NCBI GenBank assembly: GCA_019055375.1
Contig: JAHQIW010007315.1
Coordinates: forward strand, 171,036 to 235,035
Source of the DNA: Parelaphostrongylus tenuis
Lineage: Eukaryota > Nematoda > Chromadorea > Rhabditida > Metastrongylidae
Length of the DNA stretch: 64,000 nt
Reading direction: 5' to 3'
The notes beneath the pieces are model-generated. The model did no database searches and was not told the DNA's origin. It was given only the letters and a program-made list of their open reading frames with translations. Of the stretch, positions 1 through 11,802 are shown one piece after another; the first letter of the stretch is position 1, and each line of letters opens with the position of its first letter. The translations under genes were made by a program, and so were the position numbers.

Positions 1-335
1 ATTCGTGATTTTCTTTGCTTCAACAAACACGAGGTTTTGAAACAAGTTTATTTTGTAAAAATAGTACAATAGAGATCGTATCCGTGGCTAGAGTTTCGGC
101 AGTCTTGCCTTCCTCAGAGCCTGATCCGAAAGAGTTTGACTGACCTACATCAATTTAGTCAATGACTGATTGACTAAGTTGATGTAGGTCAGTCAGACTC
201 TTTCAGGTCAGGCTCTGAGGAAGGCAAGACTGCCGAAATGTTAGCCACGGATATGATCTCTATTCTACTATTTTGTACAAACAAACATGTGTCACTAACC
301 TTGTGTTAACTGAAGCAAAGATAATCATGGAATAT
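1..335. repeat. Foldback (palindromic) MITE, left edge at window boundary
   Basis: The two halves are near-perfect reverse complements around a short centre near 172-180. The segment from about 86 to 165 (gtggctagagtttcggcagt onward) reappears inverted at about 185-270, and the outermost bases (tttctttgcttcaacaaaca near 11-30) match the inverse of gaagcaaagataatcat near 313-329. It has no reading frame of its own and looks like a non-autonomous inverted-repeat DNA element. A shorter relic of the arm motif (aggaaggcaaaaatcgccga) occurs near 6200. The left terminus may lie outside the window, so exact ends and target-site duplications cannot be judged. Confidence 0.8.
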
Positions 336-424
336 TAGTAATAATCGTCCTACGACTCAGTATTAGAAGCGATTAATCTTCTATTCGGGAATATCATTTA
401 TACCGATGACGAGAATATTCAAGT

Positions 425-740
425 GAACGATTCAAATACGAGAGAAGAGTGTTAGAAAACATAAAATCTTAAATATGCAACATTCACATTGATTAATGAT
501 TTCTCGTGATTTGGTTTTTTTCAATTGACGCAGTACTTTGAGCAAAAGCCCTCTTTTCAAGCAGTTTGAAGATGTTGATAACGGGAAGAGGCTACTAAAC
601 GTTTCAAATGCGATAAGAGAGTGTTAGAAAACACAAAATAATGAATCCACTTCAATCAGATTGATTAAAGATTTTTTGTGAATTTTTATCTCTACATCGA
701 TGCAATATTTTAAGCGAAGTTCACTATCCTCTTCCAGTCG
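425..740. repeat. Degenerate tandem duplication, about 170 bp unit
   Basis: Two imperfect direct copies are visible. The first begins with gattcaaatacgagagaaga near 430 and the second with gtttcaaatgcgataagaga near 601. Both continue through 'gtgttagaaaaca', a 'gattgattaa(t/a)gattt' stretch and an 'acgcagtactttgagc / atgcaatattttaagc' segment. No protein is encoded. It is probably an old tandem copy of a dispersed repeat. Confidence 0.55.
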
Positions 741-2250
741 TCAATACCAACGATGTGTTCGAAATTTCCATGAAGTCAAAGAATCCGTATCTTCCAGTAT
801 AAAAACAACATCTTTAGAAAAACGATTACGTTCCCTACTCTTAATGCGTTTCTCGTGGCCTACCTCGTAAGAATGAGAGTATCTTTTTTTGACCCCATTC
901 TTTTGATCGTTATAGATATATCTGTGTTACAATTAACACTTAAAATCAGACATGTAGAGCACGTAAAGGTCGATTCGTTTCTTGCACCTAAGCTTCATGT
1001 TTTCTTGAACACCTCCTGTCGTTATCACCAGTGAGTCGTAGGATTCTGGAGTACAACACATTCCATGACCATTTACCAATTGTCACTTCATCATTGTCCT
1101 CTTATTATACTTTGGCACAATATTATGCGGTATTGGCCGAAAGTTCGAAGGCTTCCTTATCATCGCAGCTTAAGAATGTCAAAATGGTTCGCCTTGCCTC
1201 AGTCGACCACTTTGAAAGCACACTTCCGAAGAAGTAAATGTTAAGTGACAAGAACAAACAAACGAGATGCAATACTGACTACTTTCCTAAGCACATCTAT
1301 GGCTTGGTGCACAGAGCTTTTCCGTATGCAAAGATATTCGACACCTCTTCGCATATGCCAACCATAAATGATTCTTAAAACTCAGCACAGTGTATGCGTG
1401 CAAGCGGTGAACGTGGAGAAGAATAAACTGGGAAGCAAAAGACGACCACGTCTGTAACTTACTGATGGACGATTACAACCACCTGAACCTGATCACACTG
1501 AGGTTATTTTGAATTTCTTGAACTTGATGGAGGTAAATAGAATCGCCTGAGGGCAAGCAACAACCAAAAGACATAGAAGTTCGCAAATGAACTTGCATGT
1601 AGAGAGGAAAAGGATGTAACGACGAATAGTGCCTTCAGTAGGGAGAAATGAATATATAAACTTCAGAAATTATAAGAACGATGAAATGGAACGCTCTTCC
1701 ATAATTCTGCATAGATCTTAATTTTTTAAGTATGCTGATAATCCAAATTAGTGAATGTTATTGACCAATTAGTATCGTATTTAGTATGCATGGTCATTCT
1801 TGACAAACTATCCGTTGTTTAGTGATTTTTTTCTTATATACGATTTGTTAAGTGGTGAAAACTCTAAACGATCGCATCGATGACTGACGCAGCTTTCTAA
1901 CCGATGATCCTCTATTCAAGTAAACTCATACCACTCATAGAGCACATGAGCGAAGTTTTCTTAAAATCAACCGACGCCTCACAAACGTGTGGTCGGTTTG
2001 CGCACCTCCGTCTTTGGAAACTATCTCATCTTCAAATTCCAGAAAAACGCACATTGATAGCGGAACACAGATTCTTGACGGAGTCGTAGTATCAGCACAC
2101 GTCTCTGCTGCACAACTAGGAAGACTGGTCCAATCGAAAAGATAAGCACGGATCTCGGGGTCCGCTATCTGGTCGGTGGTTTCTTTGAGAGGCCTGAATG
2201 CGACCCATGCTGCTCTCCTTCTTTTCTAGACCGTCCTTCATGTTGTTATC
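741..2250. other. No recognisable feature
   Basis: AT-rich sequence with only short, low-quality reading frames (for example 1031-1237 and 1904-2089 on +). Neither frame has convincing splice signals or family resemblance. I see no repeat structure or RNA gene here. Confidence 0.5.
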
Positions 2251-2255
2251 CATGT

Positions 2256-2510
2256 TCATGGAACATTCAAAGTATACGCACGAGGTGGTCCTCTTGGCCC
2301 TTCACGGAGGACGCCATTTTCGACTTTGCGCGCGGTTCGGAGGGCTACGAACGGAGCCTTTTTAGTGCGATGTGATAGTTTCCTGATGAAATTTATAAAT
2401 TTTTCGTCAATAAATGTGGTTCCTGTGTCATCAAATGGCTCGAACATGATATAACAGACTACATTAAGGTTATGGTAACGAGGTGTGCCCGCCGTTGCCA
2501 CTATTTTGCT
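2256..2510 (-). CDS. Coding-like ORF, unrecognised
   Basis: An open frame on the minus strand gives about 84 residues with mixed composition and plausible codon use, including FEPFDDTGTTFIDEKFINF and the basic tail LREGPRGPPRAYTLNVP. There is no signal peptide or membrane segment. I do not recognise a family and see no clear exon boundary, so it may be a fragment of a gene or of a mobile element. It stands alone: the flanks on both sides hold nothing coding. Confidence 0.2.
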   Translation of the reverse strand, partial: SKIVATAGTPRYHNLNVVCYIMFEPFDDTGTTFIDEKFINFIRKLSHRTKKAPFVALRTARKVENGVLREGPRGPPRAYTLNVP

Positions 2511-2889
2511 TTATTGAGTTGATAGATGAGTGTTGCCGCTGACGGCTGGTGATGGTGAAGACTCGAGTAGATATCTAAGTTATTATAGTGAGTAATAAGA
2601 CAACCTAAAGACATATACATAAGCACAATGTTAATACAATAAGAAACATAATAATAATAACTGTACAACTAGGATAAAACTGCGATATGACTAAGTGCGT
2701 AGTGATAAAGTGGAACGATTAAAAACTGAGAATTGATTAGTGAGTAAAGTGAATGATAACGGGAGCTAAGACTGCGGGGCTTCATTGGGCGGTAGGACCT
2801 CGGGATGCAGTTGTGCTTGCCCTGAGCAGGAGCTAAACACCGAGGGTGGGAGCCAATGGGTGATTATATACGTCGGAATGCTTCTCCCG

Positions 2890-2893
<4 letters not shown>

Positions 2894-2926
<33 letters not shown>

Positions 2927-2938
2927 TTATATTATATT
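2894..2938. repeat. TA dinucleotide microsatellite
   Basis: An uninterrupted run of alternating T and A of roughly 40 bp, grading into ATT/ATA repeats up to about 2938. The 2560-3640 flanks hold no gene that I can support. Confidence 0.9.
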
Positions 2939-3639
2939 ATGGGCTGGAACAAATCCCCCGGTGGCGGGCCCCAAACAAAACCCATAGGACTTCGCTTACC
3001 ACCGAAGCCGTGAGGGCCTCTCACAATGCTATGAGCTTCATTAGCAACTGGTAAAATGAGAATTTAATGAGAAATAGAACGACTAGGGGTGAACTAATCA
3101 AACCATAACAGACGAGTGACAACAGCGACTGCTCACGCAGCGAGCACATTACGAAAATGGGCGCGAACCCGAATGACACCACAGCAGCCGCCGTGGGCAC
3201 GCCCCTTAACGATTTGCCCTGGAGCAAAATATGTTCTTCTTTCTAAGCTACAACGGCTCGCTCAGAAAAGCAGCAAACGGCTCCGTGGAACTCTTGCCAC
3301 AAAGGTTATTTCTTTTAGAGATAACGTAATTGCTCCATTTGTAATCCAACACTTTTGAAGGCAAAAACCAACTATTCATATAAAAGGGCTATATTCAGAA
3401 ACCTTTATCGAACATCCACATTGTTTTATCATTTACCCAAATATCTTCCTATAAATACTTTAAGCGAAAGCCCCTTCAATCATAAATTTAATTGCTTCTG
3501 ACGAAAAAATTCATAAAAAAATCGAAATCTAGCTACATAATTCTAAAAAAATTCCGCTCGAAATAGAAAAAATGCACTACGATTGCAAATGTTCGCTTTT
3601 TAAATATTACTGTAATGTATCGGAAATCATCTTATTTGA

Positions 3640-3830
3640 CCGCAGATTGCGGTGTTATGATGTTGAAATAAACTCAATGATGTAGAGTGGTGTGCAAAAA
3701 CGTTTGCGTCAGCCGGAATTTGAACCCAGATCTTATTCCTTTCGGGAGCATGTGCTAAACCGTTGCACCACCGACGCTCGTTTTCAACTACACTCTTTAC
3801 TAGAATGTATTATGGAAATATTTTCACATA
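3640..3830 (-). mobile_element. Half copy of tRNA-like palindromic element (family M2)
   Basis: Read on the minus strand, 3707-3777 resembles a tRNA: 5' GCGTCGG pairs with 3' CTGACGC (7 bp, one G-T), a GTGC/GCAC D-type stem encloses the loop, and a GGTTCAAAT B-box/T-loop motif follows at the right spacing. The anticodon arm does not pair well, so this is a tRNA-derived element rather than a functional tRNA. The flank 'ggtgttatgatgt' and 'gatgtagagtggtgtgcaaa' is shared with the copy at 50010-50400, where the unit lies in an inverted pair. Further copies are at 32440-32690 and 44450-44600. Confidence 0.6.
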
Positions 3831-4127
3831 ACAAGCTTAGTATCAAAGTCAAAATCTTTCAAGGCTTCGACTGACAAAAAACGTCAAAAAAGTACGAGAG
3901 TTTCTTCAATGACAGCTGGAATTGCATTACTTTTTGCAAGGATGTGATGTTTTCCTTTGAAAAAAGACAAGATTTTGGTAGTCATTAGTGTTAGATACTT
4001 ACTTAGATGCATAGATGGTCCGTCTTCACTAGTTGTGCGAACCCCAACACATAATCCAAATGCTATATTACTGGTCATGCTTATGATATTCCTTTGTTTC
4101 CTAAAGTAACCTAGCAAGGGCGCTTTC

Positions 4128-4348
4128 ATGTCTTCGGATGTCGTTTCCGAGAAATGGATTTCGACGATGGAACCTTGGCCGGGCTTCCTTGATGATTCGG
4201 AAATGATGTCAAGCCGAAATTACAAGCAGAAGTAGGAAAGAAAATCAACCGACTGCTCACGGATGATGTAAAGGCCGAAACCATCATCAGTAAGTATATC
4301 AGAGCGCTAACCTTCCTGAAAGTATTCGCACAGAATGCTCATCAGTGA
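4128..4348 (+). pseudogene. Frameshifted coding-like fragment, unrecognised
   Basis: Two overlapping + frames read like one protein broken by a shift. Frame one starts at ATG 4128 (MSSDVVSEKWISTMEPW, then PGFLDDSEMM) and hits a stop at 4233-4235. Frame two is open from about 4195 to a stop at 4346-4348 and reads VKPKLQAEVGKKINRLLTDD, then VKAETIIS. An alternative is a real exon ending at the strong donor ATCATCA|GTAAGTAT inside frame two, with an earlier unseen exon. Composition is charged and helical. I cannot assign a family. Confidence 0.3.
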
Positions 4349-6375
4349 TACTAAATCATTTTTTGAGAATAATAATCCTCTGAGAACCCAAAATTCTACT
4401 GGATCACGCACCACTCTTCGCTATCGTCCGAACAGTGAGCTTAACTGGGGGTCATAGTGACCCTTATCGTCCGCAAAGGATTAATGACAAAACCATTTAA
4501 CTCGATTTGCTTCACTTTTCATCATGGGATCTTCATGAACTGTGTCTTCTTCTTTTTTTAAACGTAACCCCAATCTTTTTTACCTTTTCGATGAGTTCAT
4601 TGAGCATCATCTTCGTCCCACGGGTATTTTTCCAAAAGATCGTACAGCACTATTAGAATTTCTAAGGTATATCTTAATAGCCCCATTGAATAACTTCTTG
4701 CGTTACTTCCACAACAGGAGACCTGTTCTTCTCATGATGGAACACAATATCACGGTGAAAGACCAATTCAGGAAGAGTCTCCAATGGTTTATATTGTAAT
4801 CAGTTTGATATGCTTAGGAGGTGAGATATGCTGCTCTAAAGGTAAATGTTACATTTGTTGAATAGTATATTATTCAATATTTTTCCATTGGAGCAATACA
4901 TGGTGTTACCTAATCCATTACTCTACATATTTGAGCACAGCAAAGCCGACCAGTGTTTTACGAAACTATACCGTTTAGTTGGTGTAAACTGCTCTTTTGT
5001 TAGGTTCAGGTCAGACTAATCTCCGAAAAAATGCGTTTATCATTGTTGGCAATGCCCAAGACCGACTACCCGAATGCGGCATTCTTCAGGATCAACAGTT
5101 TGATCACTGTGAGGTAAACATGAGATTGTAAACCATAATTTATTCTAACAGCTGACATTTTAGTGGTTTCGTCTCCTAAGAGCCTGGAAAGATCAAGTAG
5201 CCTACAACACAATGAGCGAAATCTCCATTACTCTACGAAAAAAAAAGCTCCAAACCTATATTTCAATCGCATCAAGCGCAGAACGACATTTCAATTTTTA
5301 CACCACTTTTCAAGAGACGGCTACTGAGTTGTCCAAGTGAAGATCAACCGTAGAGACACCACATCTACCGCTAATGCATCTCCGACATTGAGATAAGTCT
5401 TGGTGCATATCACGTGTGCTAAGAAGGCTCCACTCCTGTGGTTCACATTCGGATTCATGTTTAACGAGTATGCTTCCAAAATCTTACACACTGAGGTTTT
5501 ATGTTCCTTTGGGAAAATACTGACTTTCATTTCTAAAATTTCCCCCTTTATGTGCCTGTGTCTTATGCGAATCTAGTTGGATGATTTATAGCTCTTTAAG
5601 CTAGATGTCCCCATATGAAATAGAGTAGCCTATCCGTTTCCGCCGATGTACTTGTCCTTGCTCGTTCTTGAAAAGACTAGCTAAACTGTACCTGCACTGT
5701 TGTAAACGCCGTCTTTATCGTTAGAATGTACTATGCACTCTTGCATTCTATATGGACGATTCTATAAGCGATCGTGAGTTAGTTGGCGACTCTTCTAACT
5801 TCACTTAATAGCTACACTTATTTCGTTTGAAAATGATGGAACGATAAAAAAACAAGACTTTGCTTTCGCTGAAGTTTCTGTTTCGGAGCGCTTTTATTCT
5901 GCTTAGACTTATTCGAAAAGGGCAATATTTGTAGGCATCAGAAATTTTTACTTTCTCACTCAGTTTTAGAAATTCCACCTTCTGCTCTCTCCTCGTACAC
6001 ACACTGGTAGCTGTTCGAAACGTCTTCACAAGCGCCTTCTCGTATGCGAAAGGTGGGAGGAAAGGTCTCAAAGACTGGTGATCAAAACTACTTAATTTGC
6101 CTGCTTATGTGATATTGAAAATCCGCAGACTCTTTTTCTGTCGTAATTGTCAAATTGCTTGATTGAGTAGGCGCTTCAATTGGATCTTTCAATGTCTAGA
6201 GGAAGGCAAAAATCGCCGAAACGTGATGCTTCAATAAATCTTTCCCTTAACAACCTCATGTGTACTCATTGAGAAAACAGTGAATTCATTTCATTTCTCA
6301 GTTCTTTCTCTTTTACATAGTTGTATTAGAAAGCCATATCTTTGTTAAAAAAAAATTTTCGTCAGTCAATCTACA
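4349..6375. other. No recognisable feature apart from a short foldback relic
   Basis: Only short frames without splice support. Near 6195-6225 there is a short match to the arm of the foldback element at the left edge of the window (aggaaggcaaaaatcgccga). Nothing else stood out on either strand. Confidence 0.45.
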
Positions 6376-6379
6376 CGTA

Positions 6380-6690
6380 GAGCGCATGTGGCGCAGTGGT
6401 TAGAGGTGCTCTGCGTCGCACACAAGGTCAGTGGTTCGATCTCGCGCTCATGGCTTACCAAGCCAGCCATCCGGTCGGTAAATTGGTACCAGGCAGGTCT
6501 CAGACTTCTCTGGGAGGATAAGCAGCACTGACTCGATTCAGCGGGAGGCCACCGCGAGTCATTGTTAAAGCCACATAAGCATTCAACCACCTCAAACGAA
6601 GTTAAAAAATTGAAGACGAATACATGGCGCATCCCTCAGGGATTGATCAACGCCGAGAGCTTTATTTCTTTTTATTCTTTTAATCTACAT
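6380..6690 (+). mobile_element. tRNA-derived SINE (family SINE1), best full copy
   Basis: The 5' end is tRNA-like. GAGCGCA at 6380-6386 faces CGCGCTC about 60 bp on (6 of 7 positions pair). An RNA polymerase III A box, TGGCGCAGTGG, lies at 6389-6399 and a B box, GGTTCGATCTC, at 6433-6443. The tRNA-unrelated body contains landmarks shared by all copies: 'tggtaccaggc', 'gataagcagcactgactcga', 'cgcgagtcattgt', 'aagttgaagacga' and 'catggcgcatccctcaggga'. It ends just after 'gagagcttta'. Sibling copies in this window are at 25021, 25435, 31921, 36330 (fragment), 42836, 50865, 54490 (fragment), 54955 and, reversed, 63590-63777. Confidence 0.85.
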
Positions 6691-7126
6691 GTATCCCTCA
6701 GTTGTTTCTCAGTTATACGGTCAACTTTTCATTTTTCCAATAACAAAATTCGTTTTACATTCGGGTGAAGCATATCTTACCGTTATGTGCCGATTATGAT
6801 AAGTGAGGAATCGCGCTCTAACACAACGGCCACCGTTATTACCGTCTTAGACGTCGTTGCGAGACCCAAATGAAGCCAAATCATAGGTAGCAAGTCTGCA
6901 AAGTCCACGGTTGTGTGCTGCTTATTCACGCCGTTCTCATCTGACGGACATATTTGTTATGCTGTTTTTTCGGCTCATCTACTAATTGAATTAAACTTTG
7001 GAATCACTGAAGTTTTGTGGCTATCATTCAAACAATAATTGCTACTATAATTTAAGATGTGATTTTCAAATCGAAATATGTTTATTCAGTCTCACTATGC
7101 AATGATGGAAGACAGGTCTTATTCTA

Positions 7127-7465
7127 ATGCAAGCGGTCACCTGTGGGTCCTCCTCGGGCACACCGAAAAACGCAATTGGGTATTTTGCAGATATTCAAGT
7201 ACTTGATGAAGCCGATCGCGTTTCGAAGGCCGTCACTGCCGATGGAACACGATGTGACGGCGATGTCATTCCTATCGCGAGTCTCAAGCTGATGAAAAAC
7301 CGTGCCTTTCCCGCTGGTTTGAAACTGTCGGTTCAGAGTGATATCGATAACATGAGAAAAATGAATCCTAACGACGCCATAGAGACCTCATGTGGGCTTG
7401 TTCCTGATGTCTTACTAGCAAATGACGGGCAACGCATGAAGAACATGGCTATATTTCGACATTAA
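7127..7465 (+). CDS. 112-codon ORF, hypothetical
   Basis: An open frame from ATG 7127 to TAA 7463-7465. The translation is well balanced and mildly amphipathic (for example VLDEADRVSKAVTADGTRC, DVIPIASLKLMKNRAFPAG, NMRKMNPNDAIETSCG), and codon use looks more coding-like than the surrounding sequence. There is no signal peptide, membrane segment or repeated motif, and I do not recognise a domain. The frame stays open upstream of the ATG only briefly. It could be a small single-exon gene, one exon of a larger gene or a retrocopy fragment. Confidence 0.3.
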   Translation: MQAVTCGSSSGTPKNAIGYFADIQVLDEADRVSKAVTADGTRCDGDVIPIASLKLMKNRAFPAGLKLSVQSDIDNMRKMNPNDAIETSCGLVPDVLLANDGQRMKNMAIFRH

Positions 7466-7469
7466 GCTA

Positions 7470-9235
7470 TGAATCGAGGGGTGTATAGTAAGTGATCTGC
7501 TCTATGCTCTTGTTTTTGCATATTAATGAACATTTCCAATCCGAACAACGGCTACTTTTAACGGTAATCAAATTTGCATTATAATCCCACGTCACCAGCT
7601 TCACTTTCTTACCTCATCTTCTGTTGTAGTGGAACTCTTTTTTGTAAAATAGAGGATGAAAGAAATGTAGATGACTAGCATGCGATCATTATTCAAGCAA
7701 ACCCTGAGCTATACAGTTAGGATATTTTTGAGATGATAAAAGGTGGTCTGTGAACAGTGCGACTATTATCATGCCCGTAATTGGCGGAAAAGTTCCCAAG
7801 ATTGCGCTATCGGGCAGAGCTAATATCCGAGTTATGAGATTTTCTCTCATTTCACGCGTTTTCGCAAGCTTTTCGATAGCTTGAAAAATATACATTTCAA
7901 TATTTAGCGTAATTCTGAAAAGACACTCAAAGTATATTACCAAAAAGGATGTTACATCCTGCCTTCGGAGTAATCACCCCATTGTTTAAAACTTCACCAC
8001 GGATTTTCTGTTACTTATATGACAAAATTTCGATAGTAGGATCACTTCATCTCCACGAAAGAATAGAATATCACTAAACGGACTTCTATAGATGTATTTT
8101 TAGTAGGAAGAATGCTCAGATGTCCTAAAAACCACTAGTTTTCAGCACGAAGGCTGCATAGTTAAAAGAACGCATCTCCCTTTTTTTTCAAATTAAAATG
8201 GAAGGTGTTATACCATATAGTCACAGTAAGCCTTGATAAAGTTTGCCTCATTAATGTCTGGAATAATTCTTTGGAAAGAATGCATTTGCTTCGCCTTTGT
8301 TTTTCAAGCGATTCGCTAATGTCGTGGAACTTCTACCCAGAAACTTGTTCATTATTCAACAGGTTATGCAGTCAAAATCAGTCGACCAATCCCTAAATAA
8401 CCAGTGCCGGTTACCAATTGGCTATCGTTGAATAAAATTTGTAGCCAACAATTAGTACTTCCTAAAACATTCGACAGTGGTGCATTTTAGAATTATCAGT
8501 TTGTAAATCACAAGCTGCAACTGCACACAACATGAATTCCATACTTATACTATACAAACCTTATGCTTATTGCCTAAAACGCTCAAGAAAACATTTCTAA
8601 ATGATCAGAATTGCAGCATTCCAGAGAAGCATGCAACTACTTACTTTGTTCAGGGCTGTACTGGTGGATTACAATTCTTATTTTTGATAATATTACCGCA
8701 TGCATCTCTGTCAGATCCGTATCCTGCCCTATAACTTGGCTCAATTATCAATGTCTTCAATCTTTTCGTGTAAGCCGTAAGTGTTCGTGCGAATTCGCAC
8801 TGCTTACCATTTATGTCGAGTTCACGAAAGCTCATTCCGATTGCTTCAAAAATTGGAGTTTTAGTCGGATCCAGGATGAGATGAACATTTTATGAGAACA
8901 GTGAAGAAAAGAGGTTGTTTTTTGTTAGACGGCAACAAATTAAGAAACGACCCATTCCGCTGGTCAAGAACTTTTCATAAAAGTGTTAGTGATCACTCAA
9001 AGACTTAAATATTTGGCTACTGCACTACGTGCTCCTCTTTTGAGAAGACCCTTTGTAAAGCTGTGGCATTTAAACTAAAATTATGTTTCACAACCGCCGC
9101 CCAATTGAACTACTAATTCGTTAGAAGCAGAAAAGCACATGAACGTGTAAAGGAAGTCTTGCAGTATCAGAGTCCTAGGTCTAATCCGGTGATTTTTTCG
9201 AGACGAGGAAAAGATGCCTATATGATTAACAAAGT
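7470..9235. other. No recognisable feature
   Basis: Short frames only (for example 8205-8396 and 8611-8895 on +, 7689-7943 on -). They lack domain resemblance and paired splice signals, and I identified no repeat. Confidence 0.45.
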
Positions 9236-9239
9236 TTGG

Positions 9240-9560
9240 ACTTCATATTTGACTCGCCAACGCATTTCGATCGATTGCAAATGCCGTGTTGAATTTACAG
9301 TCAGCAGACACCCACAGCGCATTAGCCGATAAACATGCGCGCCGAATGTGTGAAATTCGATCTTCTTTTTTTTTCCTACACTGCAGGGAAGTGATATTTC
9401 CAAAAAATAAGCACAGCGTTGGAATTAGCGAAACTTGCACTATCAATGGTTACTATAAGTTGAGGAAAGAGCTCTGTCTTGCAAGAAGTATACGTGTGTG
9501 AAACCCAAACGTTTCTTTCTGCTATAGCACTGTAAAAGAACTTTTACGAAAAACGGTTAG
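9240..9560 (+). repeat. Half copy of palindromic element (family R4)
   Basis: Contains 'ggaagtgatatttccaaaaa', 'aagcacagcgttggaatta' and 'ggaaagagctctgtcttgca'. The same ordered motifs occur in the full inverted-repeat copy at 14870-15400 and, reversed, in HADHB intron 4 at 35060-35290. Overlapping short reading frames on both strands here are by-products of the repeat. Confidence 0.55.
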
Positions 9561-11640
9561 ATATCGCAGTAGCAGAGATTTAAGCTTTCACATGATTACT
9601 GAAAGTGCAATGGAATGCTTTTGTCCACTGTAAAAGCGCCGTTTCTTTGTTCGTCGCCACCTACCGGAAAAGCACCAAAAATCAAATGAAAATTTATGGC
9701 ATTGTAAAGAGATAGAAAGGTTTTATGGCATAAAATAATATGTTTAAGATGAAATCAAAAGGGTTAGTGAAAGAATTATGGAATAGTGTAGAGTGGAGAG
9801 GAGGTGTTGCCAATAAATACTGGTGGAGTAATTTAACCCTTTCGCGGAGACAGCTCTACTGACCATTTTCCCCGACCTTTTTAGTGCATAAGTAATCGCT
9901 TTTCTTCCTCATACATCAACTATCAATAATTCGCAATAATCGACAAGATCTGTGCATGCAAACAGAATATTAGCATGAATAACTTTTTGACAACTGCCAA
10001 GCACTAAGACGATAAATTAAGAACTAAACAAAAATTTTTTTGCTCTTGCTTTTGCTTGTACCATCATCTGTTCAGTTCTAAGGGAGGTATATCCTTCCGC
10101 TGTCATCATCCCACTGTTATTGTTGCAACGTCAATCCAAGCTCGATAGTTAGTTTTTGTGGCAGCATCACTGACGGTTTCGCTTGGCAGTCTAGCATAAA
10201 GTTTGACGCTCTGCCTGCATTAGCTTCCATTTGAATGCGGAAGCTGGCCAGAGCTATTTTCACGAGATCACGTTACTGGAGCGAGAATGCATCGTGTACA
10301 AAAAAAATGTAGCGTGCTTCGCAGGACTAGGAAAAGCGCGAAGCAATGCTTTTCTGAGAATGCTATTGTATTGCTAATGAACTCACTTGTTTACAGGCCT
10401 CTCCAACTTCACGCATCTGATATGATCTCATGTTCACGCTAACATGCTAACAAAGGTTAACTATATCAATCTCTTGTGACTGGAGGAAAAAAATTCTTTT
10501 GCGACCACTCATATACACTTTCTTCAGCATACAAAATTACTATGCTCACTCTTGTTGTGATATCCTCTTAACCTATGCAACTTTCGAAAGTAAATATACC
10601 GTTCGACAACACCATGTGTTGAAAATGCCACAAAGTGGCGTTTGTACACTATTTATTACACACTGTCCGGAAGTAAACACAACGTAGTGCAAAAAAGCTC
10701 ACACATTGTCGATAAAGGGTTAGTATGCAGTGAAGAAAGACTGCCTTTGTTTCAGTGACCGTCAACCTTAGTGATGTTCCAAGCCTTTTCACGACGGCGT
10801 TAGGACTTTCCTACACATTTAATTGCTCGGAAGAAATTTTATCATAGCTGGTGGCTTGACCTCTCACACAGTCCTTATCTTCAAACAATGATAACAATGC
10901 TAGATAATTCTCCAGTGGATCTTTTGAAGCGCAAAGAGACACGATATGAGTCGCAGTTTAATCTATTGGAAACAATCCGCAGACCATTGATAAGGGAGTG
11001 CCATCGAGTCAGACGACAATAAGAACGCAGAAATGAAAGCGGCTTATAACTTTTGAACAAATCGGATTACGAGGAGAACATCTATATTATCCATCAACAT
11101 ATACGAGAACAAACAAGCATACAATAACTGGAGATAAACTTTCAATAACGAACTTATCTGAAGATTTGAAGAGCCAAAAAGTTTCAAAAAACTACAATTT
11201 ACATTGCGCTCTCAGCTTACAGCATACACATTTCATTGAAAATATCGTCATTATTTGAAGTTCATAGGAGGCGAAGGTGAAAACTCTTATCGCGAACGTG
11301 TAAATCTCTATTCCAAACGTATATGGTGGCACAACTGCATGCCGCAGAACATAATTTAGTCGTTCCGCTATTTTAGTTTTAAACTCCGACATCAAGAAGC
11401 AAAAGAAGAAGTGATTGCCAAGTTTGAAAAACATAGAATTTAACCTAATTGCCGAGAAATATGGTTGTTATCGTATCCGTTTGAGTTTCACTCATCATAA
11501 GCTATTGTTGTCTCAAATATATTGGTGCGAAAACAGGGAATAGTGGTGGAAGATGTACTTTCCATACAGTCGGCTAACGGTTTACTCCACTGTAATATTA
11601 TAAGACAAACGGATAGCATACAGAAAATTTAAAAAGGCCA
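9561..11640. other. No recognisable feature
   Basis: AT-rich, no convincing coding segment. The minus frame at 11192-11434 lacks splice support and domain resemblance. Confidence 0.45.
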
Positions 11641-11802
11641 AGCTACGGTAATAGCAATACATGCCTCTAGATGCATTTTCTCTATTTCTGCAACAAATAT
11701 TTGTCCACAGTGAGAAAATGCACAGATTAGAAAGAATGTTTCCAAGGACTGAGCTCAGAGAGAGAGAGAGATTGACATTTGGAGACATAGTGTGGCCAAT
11801 TT

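Noticed and set aside
3707..3777. Functional tRNA gene on the minus strand
   Set aside because: Acceptor and D-type stems pair, but the anticodon arm does not, and the unit recurs in palindromic elements, so it is a tRNA-derived repeat.
6380..6450. Functional tRNA gene at the SINE1 head
   Set aside because: A and B boxes are present, but the sequence continues into a repeated 240-bp body and recurs about ten times; the anticodon arm is not preserved.
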